Source of the DNA: a virus | DNA: 55,478 bases | Strand: one strand, 5' to 3' | IMG/VR virus record: IMGVR_UViG_3300046007_008608 | Span: 1 to 55,478 of that record | Part shown: positions 24,969 to 31,764 of the stretch, piece after piece | Position numbering within the stretch: position 1 is the stretch's first letter | How the letters are laid out: every line of letters starts with the position of its first letter | The notes under the pieces: generated by a model | What the model saw: only the letters and a program-made list of their open reading frames with translations | What the model was told of the DNA's origin: nothing | Databases searched by the model: none | Position numbers and translations under genes: made by a program

Positions 24969-25496
24969 TTACTGTTGTGTTCTTTGTTTATCTCCTTGCC
25001 ATTGTCCGTCATATTTTTCTGCAGGCTCACATTCGTGGAAATAGATTTGTGCTACACGAGCATCTTTTTCAATAAAAAGTGTTTCATGAACATATAATAA
25101 TGTGCCCATATTTTGTGTTTCAAATCCTGGATCAAATACTGGGCTGTTAATTATAGCACCATTGCGATATAGAGATGAACGTTGTTTGATAAATGCCACA
25201 CGATTTTCTGGTAGTTTGCAACCTTCATTAAATGTAATATCATATACACCTTCATGTAATAACCAACCTTCAGCACCGTCTAACATGATGGTATTTTCTG
25301 GAGTGTAAGTAGTTAATTCTGTTTTGTCTTTTAATACTTTACCAATTCTACCTTCCTTAAACATATTACCACCTATTCTATTACCTATTTTATTTACTGC
25401 TTTTAAGGTAATATCATAACCAACTTGTGCTGGTTTGCCTTTAGCGTTTTCTAATAATAATAGACCTTCGTCTACAATTTGTTTTGCGTTTAACAT
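24969..25496 (-). CDS. dcd: dCTP deaminase/dUTPase-fold enzyme
   Basis: A 175-aa protein of the trimeric dUTPase superfamily. The diagnostic block is VAFIKQRSSLYRNGAIINSP followed by VFDPGFETQNMGTLLYVHE, matching the 'R.SSlgR.G....' and 'dPGf.G.lt' motifs. The N-terminal part has TPENTIMLDGAEGWLLHEGVYDITF, and the C-terminus is short. dCTP deaminase makes dUTP from dCTP; dUTPase removes it. The length and motif order favour the Dcd side, but the catalytic Glu is not fully clear, so the reaction is unproven. It is the last gene of the FolE-IscU-IscA unit and feeds dNTP metabolism. Confidence 0.8.
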   Translation of the reverse strand: MLNAKQIVDEGLLLLENAKGKPAQVGYDITLKAVNKIGNRIGGNMFKEGRIGKVLKDKTELTTYTPENTIMLDGAEGWLLHEGVYDITFNEGCKLPENRVAFIKQRSSLYRNGAIINSPVFDPGFETQNMGTLLYVHETLFIEKDARVAQIYFHECEPAEKYDGQWQGDKQRTQQ

Positions 25497-25508
25497 AAAT
25501 TTTATTTT

Positions 25509-25841
25509 TTATAATGCAAATGATTCACCACACCCACAGGTACGAGATGCATTTGGGTTTATCCATTGAAATCCTTTACCGTTTAATCCATCAGAATATT
25601 GTAATTCTGTTCCATATAAATAAAGCATAGATTTTCTATCTATAGCTATCTTTAACCCTTCATCAAATTCAAACCAATCATCTGTTGGTTCTATTTTACT
25701 ATCGAAATCCATAGTATACGTTAAGCCAGAACATCCACCACCTTTTACACCAACTCTTAAATAATGTGTATTAGGTGTTACTTCTGCCTCGTTCATTAAT
25801 TGCAGAATATGGCTGTGAGCTTTTTCTGTAATTGTTATCAT
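25509..25841 (-). CDS. iscA: A-type iron-sulfur carrier, IscA/ErpA/HesB family
   Basis: A 110-aa protein. ITITEKAHSHILQLMNEA starts the domain, LRVGVKGGGCSGLTYTM (C37) is the first signature, and TCGCGESFAL at the C-terminus gives C102 and C104. All three cluster-binding cysteines of the family are present, so it should carry an Fe-S cluster. It abuts IscU (1-nt overlap), so scaffold and carrier are made together. Possible clients in this genome are QueE and the Cas4-like nuclease. It is uncommon in tailed phages. Confidence 0.93.
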   Translation of the reverse strand: MITITEKAHSHILQLMNEAEVTPNTHYLRVGVKGGGCSGLTYTMDFDSKIEPTDDWFEFDEGLKIAIDRKSMLYLYGTELQYSDGLNGKGFQWINPNASRTCGCGESFAL

Positions 25842-26251
25842 TAGTGTATTCTCTCTTCAAATATCAATTGTTCTAAACCATTTTTAGTACGGTAATCATT
25901 AATAGCAGCTTTGATAGCATCTTCTGCTAATACTGAACAGTGAATTTTAACTGGAGGTAGATTTAATTCTTCTACTAAATCCATGTTATCAATAGTAACG
26001 GCTTCATCTAATGATTTGCCTTTTAACCATTCAGTAGCTAAAGAACTAGCTGCGATTGCTGATCCACATCCAAATGTTTTAAATTTAGCATCAACAATAA
26101 CATCATTTTCTACTTCAATCTGTAGTCTCATTACATCACCACATTCAGGTGCTCCTACTAAACCTGTACCAACGTTAGATTTAGATTTATCTAATGTACC
26201 TACATTACGTGGAGATTCATAATGTGATATTACTTTATCTGAGTATGCCAT
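25841..26251 (-). CDS. iscU: Iron-sulfur cluster scaffold IscU/NifU-N
   Basis: A 136-aa IscU. YSDKVISHYESPRNVG is the family start. GAPECGD gives C37 and D39, FKTFGCGSAIAASS gives C62, and KIHCSVLAEDAI gives C105, so the three cysteine ligands and the Asp are all there. LPPVK at 98-102 is the peptide recognised by HscA/DnaK chaperones in cellular IscU. The protein thus looks able to use host IscS and chaperones. It lies between a 53-aa membrane protein and IscA. An AATATTTA box ends 5 nt before the ATG, resembling a weak downstream promoter element. No cysteine desulfurase is in the window. Confidence 0.95.
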   Translation of the reverse strand: MAYSDKVISHYESPRNVGTLDKSKSNVGTGLVGAPECGDVMRLQIEVENDVIVDAKFKTFGCGSAIAASSLATEWLKGKSLDEAVTIDNMDLVEELNLPPVKIHCSVLAEDAIKAAINDYRTKNGLEQLIFEERIH

Positions 26252-26263
26252 ATCAATAAATAT

Positions 26264-26425
26264 TTAAATTTCTTCAGCTATTCCTAATAATTCAGCTATA
26301 ATTAGTAAAGCACCAGCTAGTGGTAATTTACCAAATATTAAAGCAAATCCAGCTCCAAATCTGAAGCCGGATTTAACTAAGCTAATATAAAAGTGCCAAT
26401 TTGTATTTGATTCTTTTTCTTGCAT
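26264..26425 (-). CDS. Small membrane protein (53 aa)
   Basis: A short frame between folE and iscU, read from ATG at 26423-26425 to TAA at 26264-26266. The N-terminus is polar (MQEKESNTNWHFYISL), then FRFGAGFALIFGKLPLAGAL and LIIAELLGIAEEI make a Gly/Ala/Leu-rich hydrophobic region long enough for one or two membrane segments. It fills the 176-nt gap exactly with tight spacing on both sides, which supports a real gene. Function unknown; a phage membrane peptide of the FolE/Isc unit. Confidence 0.6.
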   Translation of the reverse strand: MQEKESNTNWHFYISLVKSGFRFGAGFALIFGKLPLAGALLIIAELLGIAEEI

Positions 26426-26427
26426 AA

Positions 26428-27060
26428 TTAGAATTTTGTTCCATTTACTTCAATCGCGTGTAAGAATTCTTCACGAATTAAATTATCTTTTTCCATAAAC
26501 ACACCACTAAATTTGTTTGTAGTCATTACAGAGCCATGTTTGATACCTCTATGTGAGCAACATGTATGCTTACAAGCAATACTAACTGCTACTGAATCAC
26601 ATACCATTTTATTAGCAATATAATCATGAATTTGTGTTGTTAATGATTCTTGCATTTGTGGTCTACGTCCAAACCATTCAACAATACGATTTAATTTACT
26701 TAAACCAATAACGTTTTCTGCTGGTACATAAGCTACTGTAGCATAACCTGTAAATGCTAAGTTGTGGTGAGCACACATACTAACAATAGGAATACCTGAT
26801 TGAATTACTAGTCCATCATATCCTTCATCATTAGGGAATACTGTAATGTTTGGTTCATCAGTAACAGAACCTACGATTAAGTCTTTTAACCATGCTTTAG
26901 CTACACGTCTTGGTGTATCTACTGTTTGTCTATCAGCTGTGTAGTCAAATCCTACTGCATTAAGGAAATTTCCATATGCTTTAGCTGCTTTATCAATCAT
27001 CTGCTCAATCTCTTTTGGTGTACGAGCCATACTACCATTTGATTTTTTTAATAACTCCAT
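26428..27060 (-). CDS. folE: GTP cyclohydrolase I
   Basis: A 210-aa FolE. VDTPRRVAKAWL is the substrate-entry motif, SMCAHHNLAFTGYATVAYVP contains C96 and H98/H99, SKLNRIVEWFGRRPQMQESL the characteristic central helix, and CKHTCCSHRGIKHGSVMTT the second zinc cysteine region. Active-site and zinc residues are present. The enzyme converts GTP to dihydroneopterin triphosphate, the first step of the 7-deazaguanine route. QueD, QueC, QueE and the DpdA-like protein are encoded at 36-40.5 kb, so this completes the set. It leads an operon with class 1 promoter boxes upstream. Confidence 0.95.
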   Translation of the reverse strand: MELLKKSNGSMARTPKEIEQMIDKAAKAYGNFLNAVGFDYTADRQTVDTPRRVAKAWLKDLIVGSVTDEPNITVFPNDEGYDGLVIQSGIPIVSMCAHHNLAFTGYATVAYVPAENVIGLSKLNRIVEWFGRRPQMQESLTTQIHDYIANKMVCDSVAVSIACKHTCCSHRGIKHGSVMTTNKFSGVFMEKDNLIREEFLHAIEVNGTKF

Positions 27061-27077
27061 ATATTTTATTTTATGGT

Positions 27078-27109
27078 TAAATGTACGATAACTTATTTAG
27101 TCTACCAAA
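27078..27109 (-). promoter_or_regulatory. Class 1 promoter candidate (TTTG - 20 nt - TACATTTA)
   Basis: Minus strand TTTG (27106-27109) then 20 nt then TACATTTA (27078-27085), 17 nt before the folE ATG. It starts the folE, small membrane protein, iscU, iscA, dcd unit and lies in the 51-nt gap after the exported-protein gene. Confidence 0.6.
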
Positions 27110-27111
27110 TT

Positions 27112-28440
27112 TTATAAATTCATTCTTGAACCTATTAGGAAAAAATTCATCAGCGGCATTGATGTGTTTGTAGAACCATTTAATTTATAGTTAAATGCAG
27201 CCGCAAAGCGTTTCGATATTTTATAATTTATCGATGTTCCCAATATAATACCAACATTTTTGTCTTTAGCTAATATATTTGTTTGTATATTATATGTTAT
27301 AGGAGAACTCATAACGAATATTTCAGGCGATAACGCTAATTTTTTATTTATCTGGTATGGTTTCATCCAAAATCCAGTTAATGAATATGAAGTTAATGGA
27401 GTTGTTTGGGTTCCCTTAAGTAATAGTCCCAATACAGATAAATTATACCCCATTGTTCCGTACTTTGCTGTTGGTAAAATGTGGGTGTATCCCACCATTG
27501 TCATATAATTTCCATTCATATACGCATTTGTAAATGAATAGTTGTCTATTGACTCAATTTTGCCCTTATCAAAGTTCATCTTAGTATATGATGCGGATAT
27601 GGCAAATTGTTTTAAATTAGACCAAATCATAGTATTAGCGCTCCAACTTGATTCACCTGTCATAGATGATTGAGATATACCTAGTGATGCTATTCCTGTA
27701 TATTGCTTATCTGCTCCTTCCCCTACTGTCAAGTCAGAAGCAAACATTATAGGATTTATCCTTGCTTGCTCTTTTTTACTCCCCTTTTTATCTTCTTTCT
27801 TTTCTTCTTTTTTATCTTCTTTCTTTTCTTCTTTAGACTCAGATTTTTTTTCCTCCTTCGATTCGCTCTTGCTTTCGCTCTTGCTTTCGCTTGAACTGCT
27901 GCTTTCTGATTTGCTCTCGGATGAGGATGTACCCCCAGAAGACGAAGACGAAGATTCCGAAGATGAAGAAGATGAAGATGTTGATGCAGATGATGATGAA
28001 GCTGATGAAGCTGATGAAGATGCTGCGCTTGAAGCACTTGAACTTGCGGATGAAGCTGCTGAACTTGCTGCTGATGAAGCAGCGGATGAAGCTGCTGAAC
28101 TTGCTGCTGATGCCGCGGCTGATGCTGCTGCTGACGCTGCTTGACTTACCGTTTGCGTTATAGTCTGCTGAGTTGTTTGGCTTATAGGGCATGGGGTTGA
28201 AAATATTTCATTAATCCATTTAGTTACTGCTCCTGAAGCAAAATCGGCATAGGTAAATGTTTTAAACTTATTTCTAATAAGTACTACTACACCAGATTGA
28301 TTTGAAGCAATTGGAACTAATACTGTGTATACTTTGTTATCACATGGATCAATATATGTTTGAACAATACTTTGGCCGTTAGCCTTATTAGCTATTAAAA
28401 ACATAACTAATATAGTAAAAGCTAACGGCCATTTTTTCAT
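27112..28440 (-). CDS. Secreted, low-complexity protein with outer-membrane-like C-terminal domain
   Basis: A 442-aa protein. MKKWPLAFTILVMFLIANKA followed by NGQ is a clear signal peptide. Residues about 24-100 form a small globular part. Residues about 105-175 are almost pure Ala/Ser, and 175-235 are Lys/Glu/Ser/Asp repeats (SKEEKKEDKKEEKKEDKKG). The C-terminal 200 residues alternate polar and hydrophobic strands (QFAISASYTKMNF, FAAAFNYKLNG) and end NFFLIGSRMNL, like a beta-barrel. The likely site is the outer membrane, with the charged linker spanning the periplasm or cell wall. It sits beside a CsgG-like gene and a lipoprotein gene. No family is recognised. Confidence 0.72.
   Translation of the reverse strand: MKKWPLAFTILVMFLIANKANGQSIVQTYIDPCDNKVYTVLVPIASNQSGVVVLIRNKFKTFTYADFASGAVTKWINEIFSTPCPISQTTQQTITQTVSQAASAAASAAASAASSAASSAASSAASSAASSASSSASSAASSSASSASSSSASTSSSSSSSESSSSSSGGTSSSESKSESSSSSESKSESKSESKEEKKSESKEEKKEDKKEEKKEDKKGSKKEQARINPIMFASDLTVGEGADKQYTGIASLGISQSSMTGESSWSANTMIWSNLKQFAISASYTKMNFDKGKIESIDNYSFTNAYMNGNYMTMVGYTHILPTAKYGTMGYNLSVLGLLLKGTQTTPLTSYSLTGFWMKPYQINKKLALSPEIFVMSSPITYNIQTNILAKDKNVGIILGTSINYKISKRFAAAFNYKLNGSTNTSMPLMNFFLIGSRMNL
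27750..28140 (-). repeat. Low-complexity coding tract (Ala/Ser then Lys/Glu/Ser codons)
   Basis: Degenerate tandem triplets inside the exported-protein gene. On the plus strand it appears as GCTGATGAA-type repeats (about 27.95-28.14 kb) followed by CTTCTTTCTTTTC-type repeats (about 27.77-27.85 kb). They generate spurious open frames in all other frames. Copy number is likely to vary between relatives through slippage. Confidence 0.8.
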
Positions 28441-28544
28441 TAGTATTTTTTAAGAATCTCTAAATTAGCTTTAACTAATTCAGCTTTCTTCATCCCGGAA
28501 CGTCTACTACGCATTGGGCGTTTTTTCTTTGCTGCTGTTCCCAT
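28440..28544 (-). CDS. Very small basic protein (34 aa)
   Basis: ATG at 28542-28544 and TAA overlapping the next ATG as TAATG (28440-28442). The product is MGTAAKKKRPMRSRRSGMKK followed by AELVKANLEILKKY: a strongly basic N-terminus and an amphipathic helix. It fills the gap between the CsgG-like gene and the exported-protein gene, and the tight TAATG junction suggests translation coupling. It could bind nucleic acid or membrane lipids. Function unknown. Confidence 0.5.
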   Translation of the reverse strand: MGTAAKKKRPMRSRRSGMKKAELVKANLEILKKY

Positions 28545-28547
28545 TGT

Positions 28548-29270
28548 TTAGTTTTTAAATATTCCTTTTTTAACCATTCTATCTAAAATTCTAGCACACG
28601 CAATATCTAATGCTTTCTTAGTTGCGATAGAAATAGTTGATTGATTGAATTTAATTGGATCTATAGTTGCATCTGATAATAATGTTAATTGTCTATTTGT
28701 AGTTGCTTCACCTAAGCCACTTGCACCGAACACTACACCTGTTTCTGCATCTGTAAATCTAACTTGCAAACCTAATCTTGTTACCATGTTATCTTTAATA
28801 CCATCTTTTAGATTGATGGTTTCATCTTCTGATACTGAGTAGTCATATACTTCAATAGTTACAAAGTATTCTGCTAAATTGATTTTACCTCTACCATCTA
28901 GTTTATTTTCAGATATTCCAGCTTGTGATGCTTGAAATTGCTTAACCATTCTATTTTTAATTTCCGTTTTGTCTTCGGTGAATTTAAAACGATTAAGATT
29001 TTCTAAATATTCCATTGTGATATTAGCAACACCTAACCCAACACGTTTTTCTTTTAGTTCAGGATACATTTCATACATCTCGTCTGAAATGCCTGCTTTT
29101 AAAATTTGAATAGGAATTTGTGGGCCTTCATAATCTAAGAATTGAGAAATATCAATCTTAGTTTCAAATGATGCTTTATATTGTTCTGTTTTTGTTACTC
29201 CTATTGTTTGAGCAACAGCCACAACACTGCTTAGTAAAAATAAACTTAATAATATCAATAATTTTTTCAT
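28548..29270 (-). CDS. CsgG-like exported protein
   Basis: A 240-aa protein with signal peptide MKKLLILLSLFLLSSVVAVA before a Gln. The mature part follows the CsgG order. RVGLGVANITMEYL and NRFKFTEDKTEIKNRMVKQF correspond to the 'GrF.vvER..l..il.EQ' block. LAEYFVTIEVYDYSVS corresponds to the 'A.y.i.G.vt.f' strand, and LGLQVRFTDAETGVVFGASG to the 'l.lrlvd..TG.i' strand pair. STISIATKKALDIACARILD is the C-terminal helix. CsgG forms an outer-membrane secretion pore for curli. Unlike CsgG it has no lipobox Cys. It is located next to a lipoprotein gene and the lysis cassette. The match is to the pattern of the family, not a database hit. Confidence 0.65.
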   Translation of the reverse strand: MKKLLILLSLFLLSSVVAVAQTIGVTKTEQYKASFETKIDISQFLDYEGPQIPIQILKAGISDEMYEMYPELKEKRVGLGVANITMEYLENLNRFKFTEDKTEIKNRMVKQFQASQAGISENKLDGRGKINLAEYFVTIEVYDYSVSEDETINLKDGIKDNMVTRLGLQVRFTDAETGVVFGASGLGEATTNRQLTLLSDATIDPIKFNQSTISIATKKALDIACARILDRMVKKGIFKN

Positions 29271-29273
29271 ACA

Positions 29274-29567
29274 TTATCTGTTTCTTGGTTGTCTTGGTTG
29301 TCTTGGGGGTAAAGGACGATATTGTGGTCTCTGTGGGATTACAATAGGACGTCTTTGAGGTATAACTATTGGTCTTTGTCTTTGAATAATAATAGGATTG
29401 TAAAAAGGAACACCCCATCCATAATTGAAAAAGAATGGAGATGGGGTGTATATATTATCATATATTACTCTTTGTTTTTTTACAACTGAATCTTTCTGAT
29501 CAACGTAAACGTACTGTACAGGTGTACAGCTTGCTAATAATAGTATACCAAGTAATAACTTTTTCAT
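29274..29567 (-). CDS. Small proline/arginine-rich lipoprotein
   Basis: A 97-aa lipoprotein: MKKLLLGILLLASC ends in a lipobox Cys at residue 14. The mature part starts TPVQYVYVDQKDSVVKKQR and ends with Pro/Arg/Gln repeats (PIVIPQRRPIVIPQRPQYRP, then PRQPRQPRNR). The basic, extended tail could bind peptidoglycan or polysaccharide. It is 3 nt upstream of the CsgG-like gene, so the two are made together, as a partner pair. No family is recognised. Confidence 0.7.
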   Translation of the reverse strand: MKKLLLGILLLASCTPVQYVYVDQKDSVVKKQRVIYDNIYTPSPFFFNYGWGVPFYNPIIIQRQRPIVIPQRRPIVIPQRPQYRPLPPRQPRQPRNR

Positions 29568-29578
29568 GTGTTTAGATT

Positions 29579-30187
29579 TTAGTGTGTATCATCATGTGAT
29601 TCTTTTAATAAACCACATTTTTGGCATTCTAAATATCCGTCCCCATCTGCGTCTCCCCAAACGTGAACACATTGTCTGTGAGCTTTCATTTCATGCTCTA
29701 ATTTAAGCTTTTCCATTTCTTGCTCGTGCTCTTGTTCATCTACTTCAAGCATTTGTCTATGTTCTTGTTCGTCTTTAGTTAAGTCATAGTTTTGTTTATT
29801 TTCAACTACTGCTAATTCTCTTGCTGCTGCTGCACCTTGAACGAATGCATCTGGAATTAATGGAGTAAATGGTTTGTTACTTTCTTTAATGTCATTAACA
29901 CTACCTAAGCTAACACCATCTTCTTCATCCATTTTCTGTACTAACATCTTATCCTTATCAGTGTCACTAAACCAGTAATCTATGATTTTACCATAGCTAC
30001 CAATGAAGGCACCTAACAATAACATTAATAACTCTTTCCATGCTGCGGCCATTGGTGTTTGTAATGTAATTGCAATAAATATACCTGCAATAATGATTAA
30101 AAATCCACCTAATACCATTGCTGTGATGTACCATCTACGGGACATCATTTTATTTAATAATTCTTTAAATCCTGTTGGTTGTTGCAT
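29579..30187 (-). CDS. Membrane protein with two transmembrane segments and a C-terminal zinc knuckle
   Basis: A 202-aa protein. WYITAMVLGGFLIIIAGIFI (about 19-38) and WKELLMLLLGAFIGSYGKII (about 50-69) are two membrane segments. The following region is charged and coiled-coil-like, with a Glu-rich EQEHRQMLEVDEQEHEQEME run. The C-terminus has two Cys-His pairs: CVHVWGDADGDGYLECQKCG resembles a small zinc ribbon and also carries an Asp-rich DADGDG loop. It is adjacent to endolysin and holin candidates, so it may be a holin or spanin-like part of the lysis cassette. Confidence 0.6.
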   Translation of the reverse strand: MQQPTGFKELLNKMMSRRWYITAMVLGGFLIIIAGIFIAITLQTPMAAAWKELLMLLLGAFIGSYGKIIDYWFSDTDKDKMLVQKMDEEDGVSLGSVNDIKESNKPFTPLIPDAFVQGAAAARELAVVENKQNYDLTKDEQEHRQMLEVDEQEHEQEMEKLKLEHEMKAHRQCVHVWGDADGDGYLECQKCGLLKESHDDTH

Positions 30188-30207
30188 ACTTTATTTTTTA
30201 ATGTTTA

Positions 30208-30513
30208 TTACCACTGTGCTGGTTTCTCTTTAAACTCATCAGCTTCTTTCTTAGGTTTAGCTGGAGCTGCTGGTTTAGTTGCTGCTTCTTTCTCCTTAAT
30301 AATTACTGTTTTACCACCTGCAGCTTGAGACTGTTGGTTAGAGTTTGTAATATTAATTACTGGGGCAGCTGCTGCTGGAGTTGCTTCCTTATCATCACCA
30401 CCTGTTAATTTTGTTGTAAACCAACCACCTACACCTAAAGTGATAGTAGATACTAATCCGATAAGAATATTCTTAAGGGAAGTACCAGTGCTTTCTTTTT
30501 GTTCTTCTGACAT
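30208..30513 (-). CDS. Small single-span membrane protein in the lysis cassette
   Basis: A 101-aa protein. SLKNILIGLVSTITLGVGGW (about 12-31) is the single hydrophobic segment. The remainder is Ala/Lys/Pro/Glu-rich (AATPAAAAPVINITNSNQQS, EKEAATKPAAPAKPKKEADE), an extended periplasmic linker of the kind seen in spanins or TonB-like proteins. It lies 7 nt downstream of the endolysin gene. A role as a spanin or holin accessory is likely but not proven. Confidence 0.6.
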   Translation of the reverse strand: MSEEQKESTGTSLKNILIGLVSTITLGVGGWFTTKLTGGDDKEATPAAAAPVINITNSNQQSQAAGGKTVIIKEKEAATKPAAPAKPKKEADEFKEKPAQW

Positions 30514-30520
30514 TGTTTTA

Positions 30521-31120
30521 TTATTTTAATAGTTCGTAATATTCTTTAAAGTGTTTGATACGATCAGCTAAACCAATTGTACCTCCGTTAACACGTTTAG
30601 TAATCATTGTTACTACTGCGTCTGTTGATCCTTGATCTGCTAATTTGTGTAAGTTATTTTTAGTGAAAAACCATGCTGCTGAAAGTAAAGCATATTCATT
30701 TGCTACTTTTTCAGGAGCAGCAGTTAAATCTTCATTAATCGCTTTACCAAATGCGGTATAGTTATCTTTACCTGTTAACTGGATATACCCACGTCCACAA
30801 TATTTTGCTCCATCACCTGATGCTTCAGGTCCGTTACCCATTCTACCACCATATACTTTATTGGCAATTTTTTGTGGGTTTCTAGCGTAAGCGGCTGCTG
30901 CTGCTTCTGTTGGGAAATACTTTTTAAAGATACCATTTAAACCTTTTGCAGAGTAGTTTAAATTTTCTTTTGTTAAGCGGAAACCGCCACTTTCATGTCC
31001 ACACTGTGCTAAGAAATGAGCTAAACGCAATGGCGTATTAAGCTGAAATTTGGCTGCTGTGTCAGGGATCATTGCTAATACCTTATCAGGTATATGTCCT
31101 TTTAATTTGTCTAAATTCAT
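30521..31120 (-). CDS. Endolysin, GH19 chitinase-like muramidase fold
   Basis: A 199-aa GH19 domain. RLAHFLAQCGHESGGFRLTK contains the catalytic Glu at position 43. ENLNYSAKGLNGIFKKYFPT, then IANKVYGGRMGN and KYCGRGYIQLTGKDNYTAF, are the conserved GH19 substrate-groove motifs. It has no signal peptide or wall-binding domain, so it needs a holin to reach peptidoglycan. It is followed by a one-span membrane protein and preceded by a two-span holin candidate, giving a compact lysis cassette. Confidence 0.93.
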   Translation of the reverse strand: MNLDKLKGHIPDKVLAMIPDTAAKFQLNTPLRLAHFLAQCGHESGGFRLTKENLNYSAKGLNGIFKKYFPTEAAAAAYARNPQKIANKVYGGRMGNGPEASGDGAKYCGRGYIQLTGKDNYTAFGKAINEDLTAAPEKVANEYALLSAAWFFTKNNLHKLADQGSTDAVVTMITKRVNGGTIGLADRIKHFKEYYELLK

Positions 31121-31133
31121 AGTCTATTTAATT

Positions 31134-31373
31134 TTAATTATCACCTTTTTTGTTAATCCATTTGTCAACTGATGCTATACCAAAACAAGCAATTGTTAAC
31201 ATTTTAAATGAATCAAAGATAAATTCATTAACTAACAATGGCATGTTCATCCATCCTGTAACAATATCTGCTACAGCGAATATCACCATAATTACAAAAG
31301 ACGCAAAACCAATTACTGCTTTTTCATTGATAGAATTGCTATCATTGAATAAATCATAGAAGAATTTTTTCAT
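31134..31373 (-). CDS. Putative holin
   Basis: A 79-aa protein with two hydrophobic stretches, AVIGFASFVIMVIFAVADIV (about 19-38) and a weaker one around NEFIFDSFKMLTIACFGIAS (about 49-68). It has charged ends, including a basic C-terminus DKWINKKGDN. Size, topology and the position 13 nt before the endolysin gene fit a class II holin. Holins permeabilise the inner membrane to release endolysin. Supported by context and topology only. Confidence 0.7.
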   Translation of the reverse strand: MKKFFYDLFNDSNSINEKAVIGFASFVIMVIFAVADIVTGWMNMPLLVNEFIFDSFKMLTIACFGIASVDKWINKKGDN

Positions 31374-31379
31374 ACTTTT

Positions 31380-31763
31380 TTACTTTTTAATTGTTATAAA
31401 ACTTTTTATTTCAGTTCCTTTAACATCAATAAGAATCAATGCATAGTCACCGTTATTTAAATCTGATAAATTGTAATTTTTTGTTGTTATATTATTTTCT
31501 GCTGTAAATCCAAATACTTTAGATGGATCTTCACTACCAAATGGTACAATTTGTACTGAATATTTTGCATCAGGTGTTGTTGCAAATTCAACTGTTATGT
31601 TACCTGTTGTTAAGGCTGGTATTATTTTATTGATAGATGTAGATGTAGATTTTACTCCTAAATCTATTGTGTAAGGAGTATCAAATGTCTTTCTACAGCT
31701 AGTAGCTATTAGTACTGTTAAAAATGATAACCCTAGTAATCTTAATATTGTTTTTTGTTTCAT
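31380..31763 (-). CDS. Small lipoprotein
   Basis: A 127-aa lipoprotein. MKQKTILRLLGLSFLTVLIA then TSC gives a lipobox, with Cys at about residue 23 followed by RKTFDTPYTIDLGVKSTSTS. The mature domain is beta-rich (TVEFATTPDAKYSVQIVPFG, DYALILIDVKGTEIKSFITI), like a small Ig-type fold. It abuts the dockerin/cohesin-like gene upstream by 1 nt and is probably its partner. It lies before the holin gene, so an envelope role in late infection is suggested. No family is recognised. Confidence 0.68.
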   Translation of the reverse strand: MKQKTILRLLGLSFLTVLIATSCRKTFDTPYTIDLGVKSTSTSINKIIPALTTGNITVEFATTPDAKYSVQIVPFGSEDPSKVFGFTAENNITTKNYNLSDLNNGDYALILIDVKGTEIKSFITIKK

Positions 31764-31764
31764 T

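Noticed and set aside
27703-28192. Several overlapping open frames on both strands at 27.7-28.2 kb
   Set aside because: They come from the triplet-repeat tract of the exported-protein gene. Translations are monotone (Asp/Glu/Ala, Met/Leu/Lys or His/Leu/Gln).
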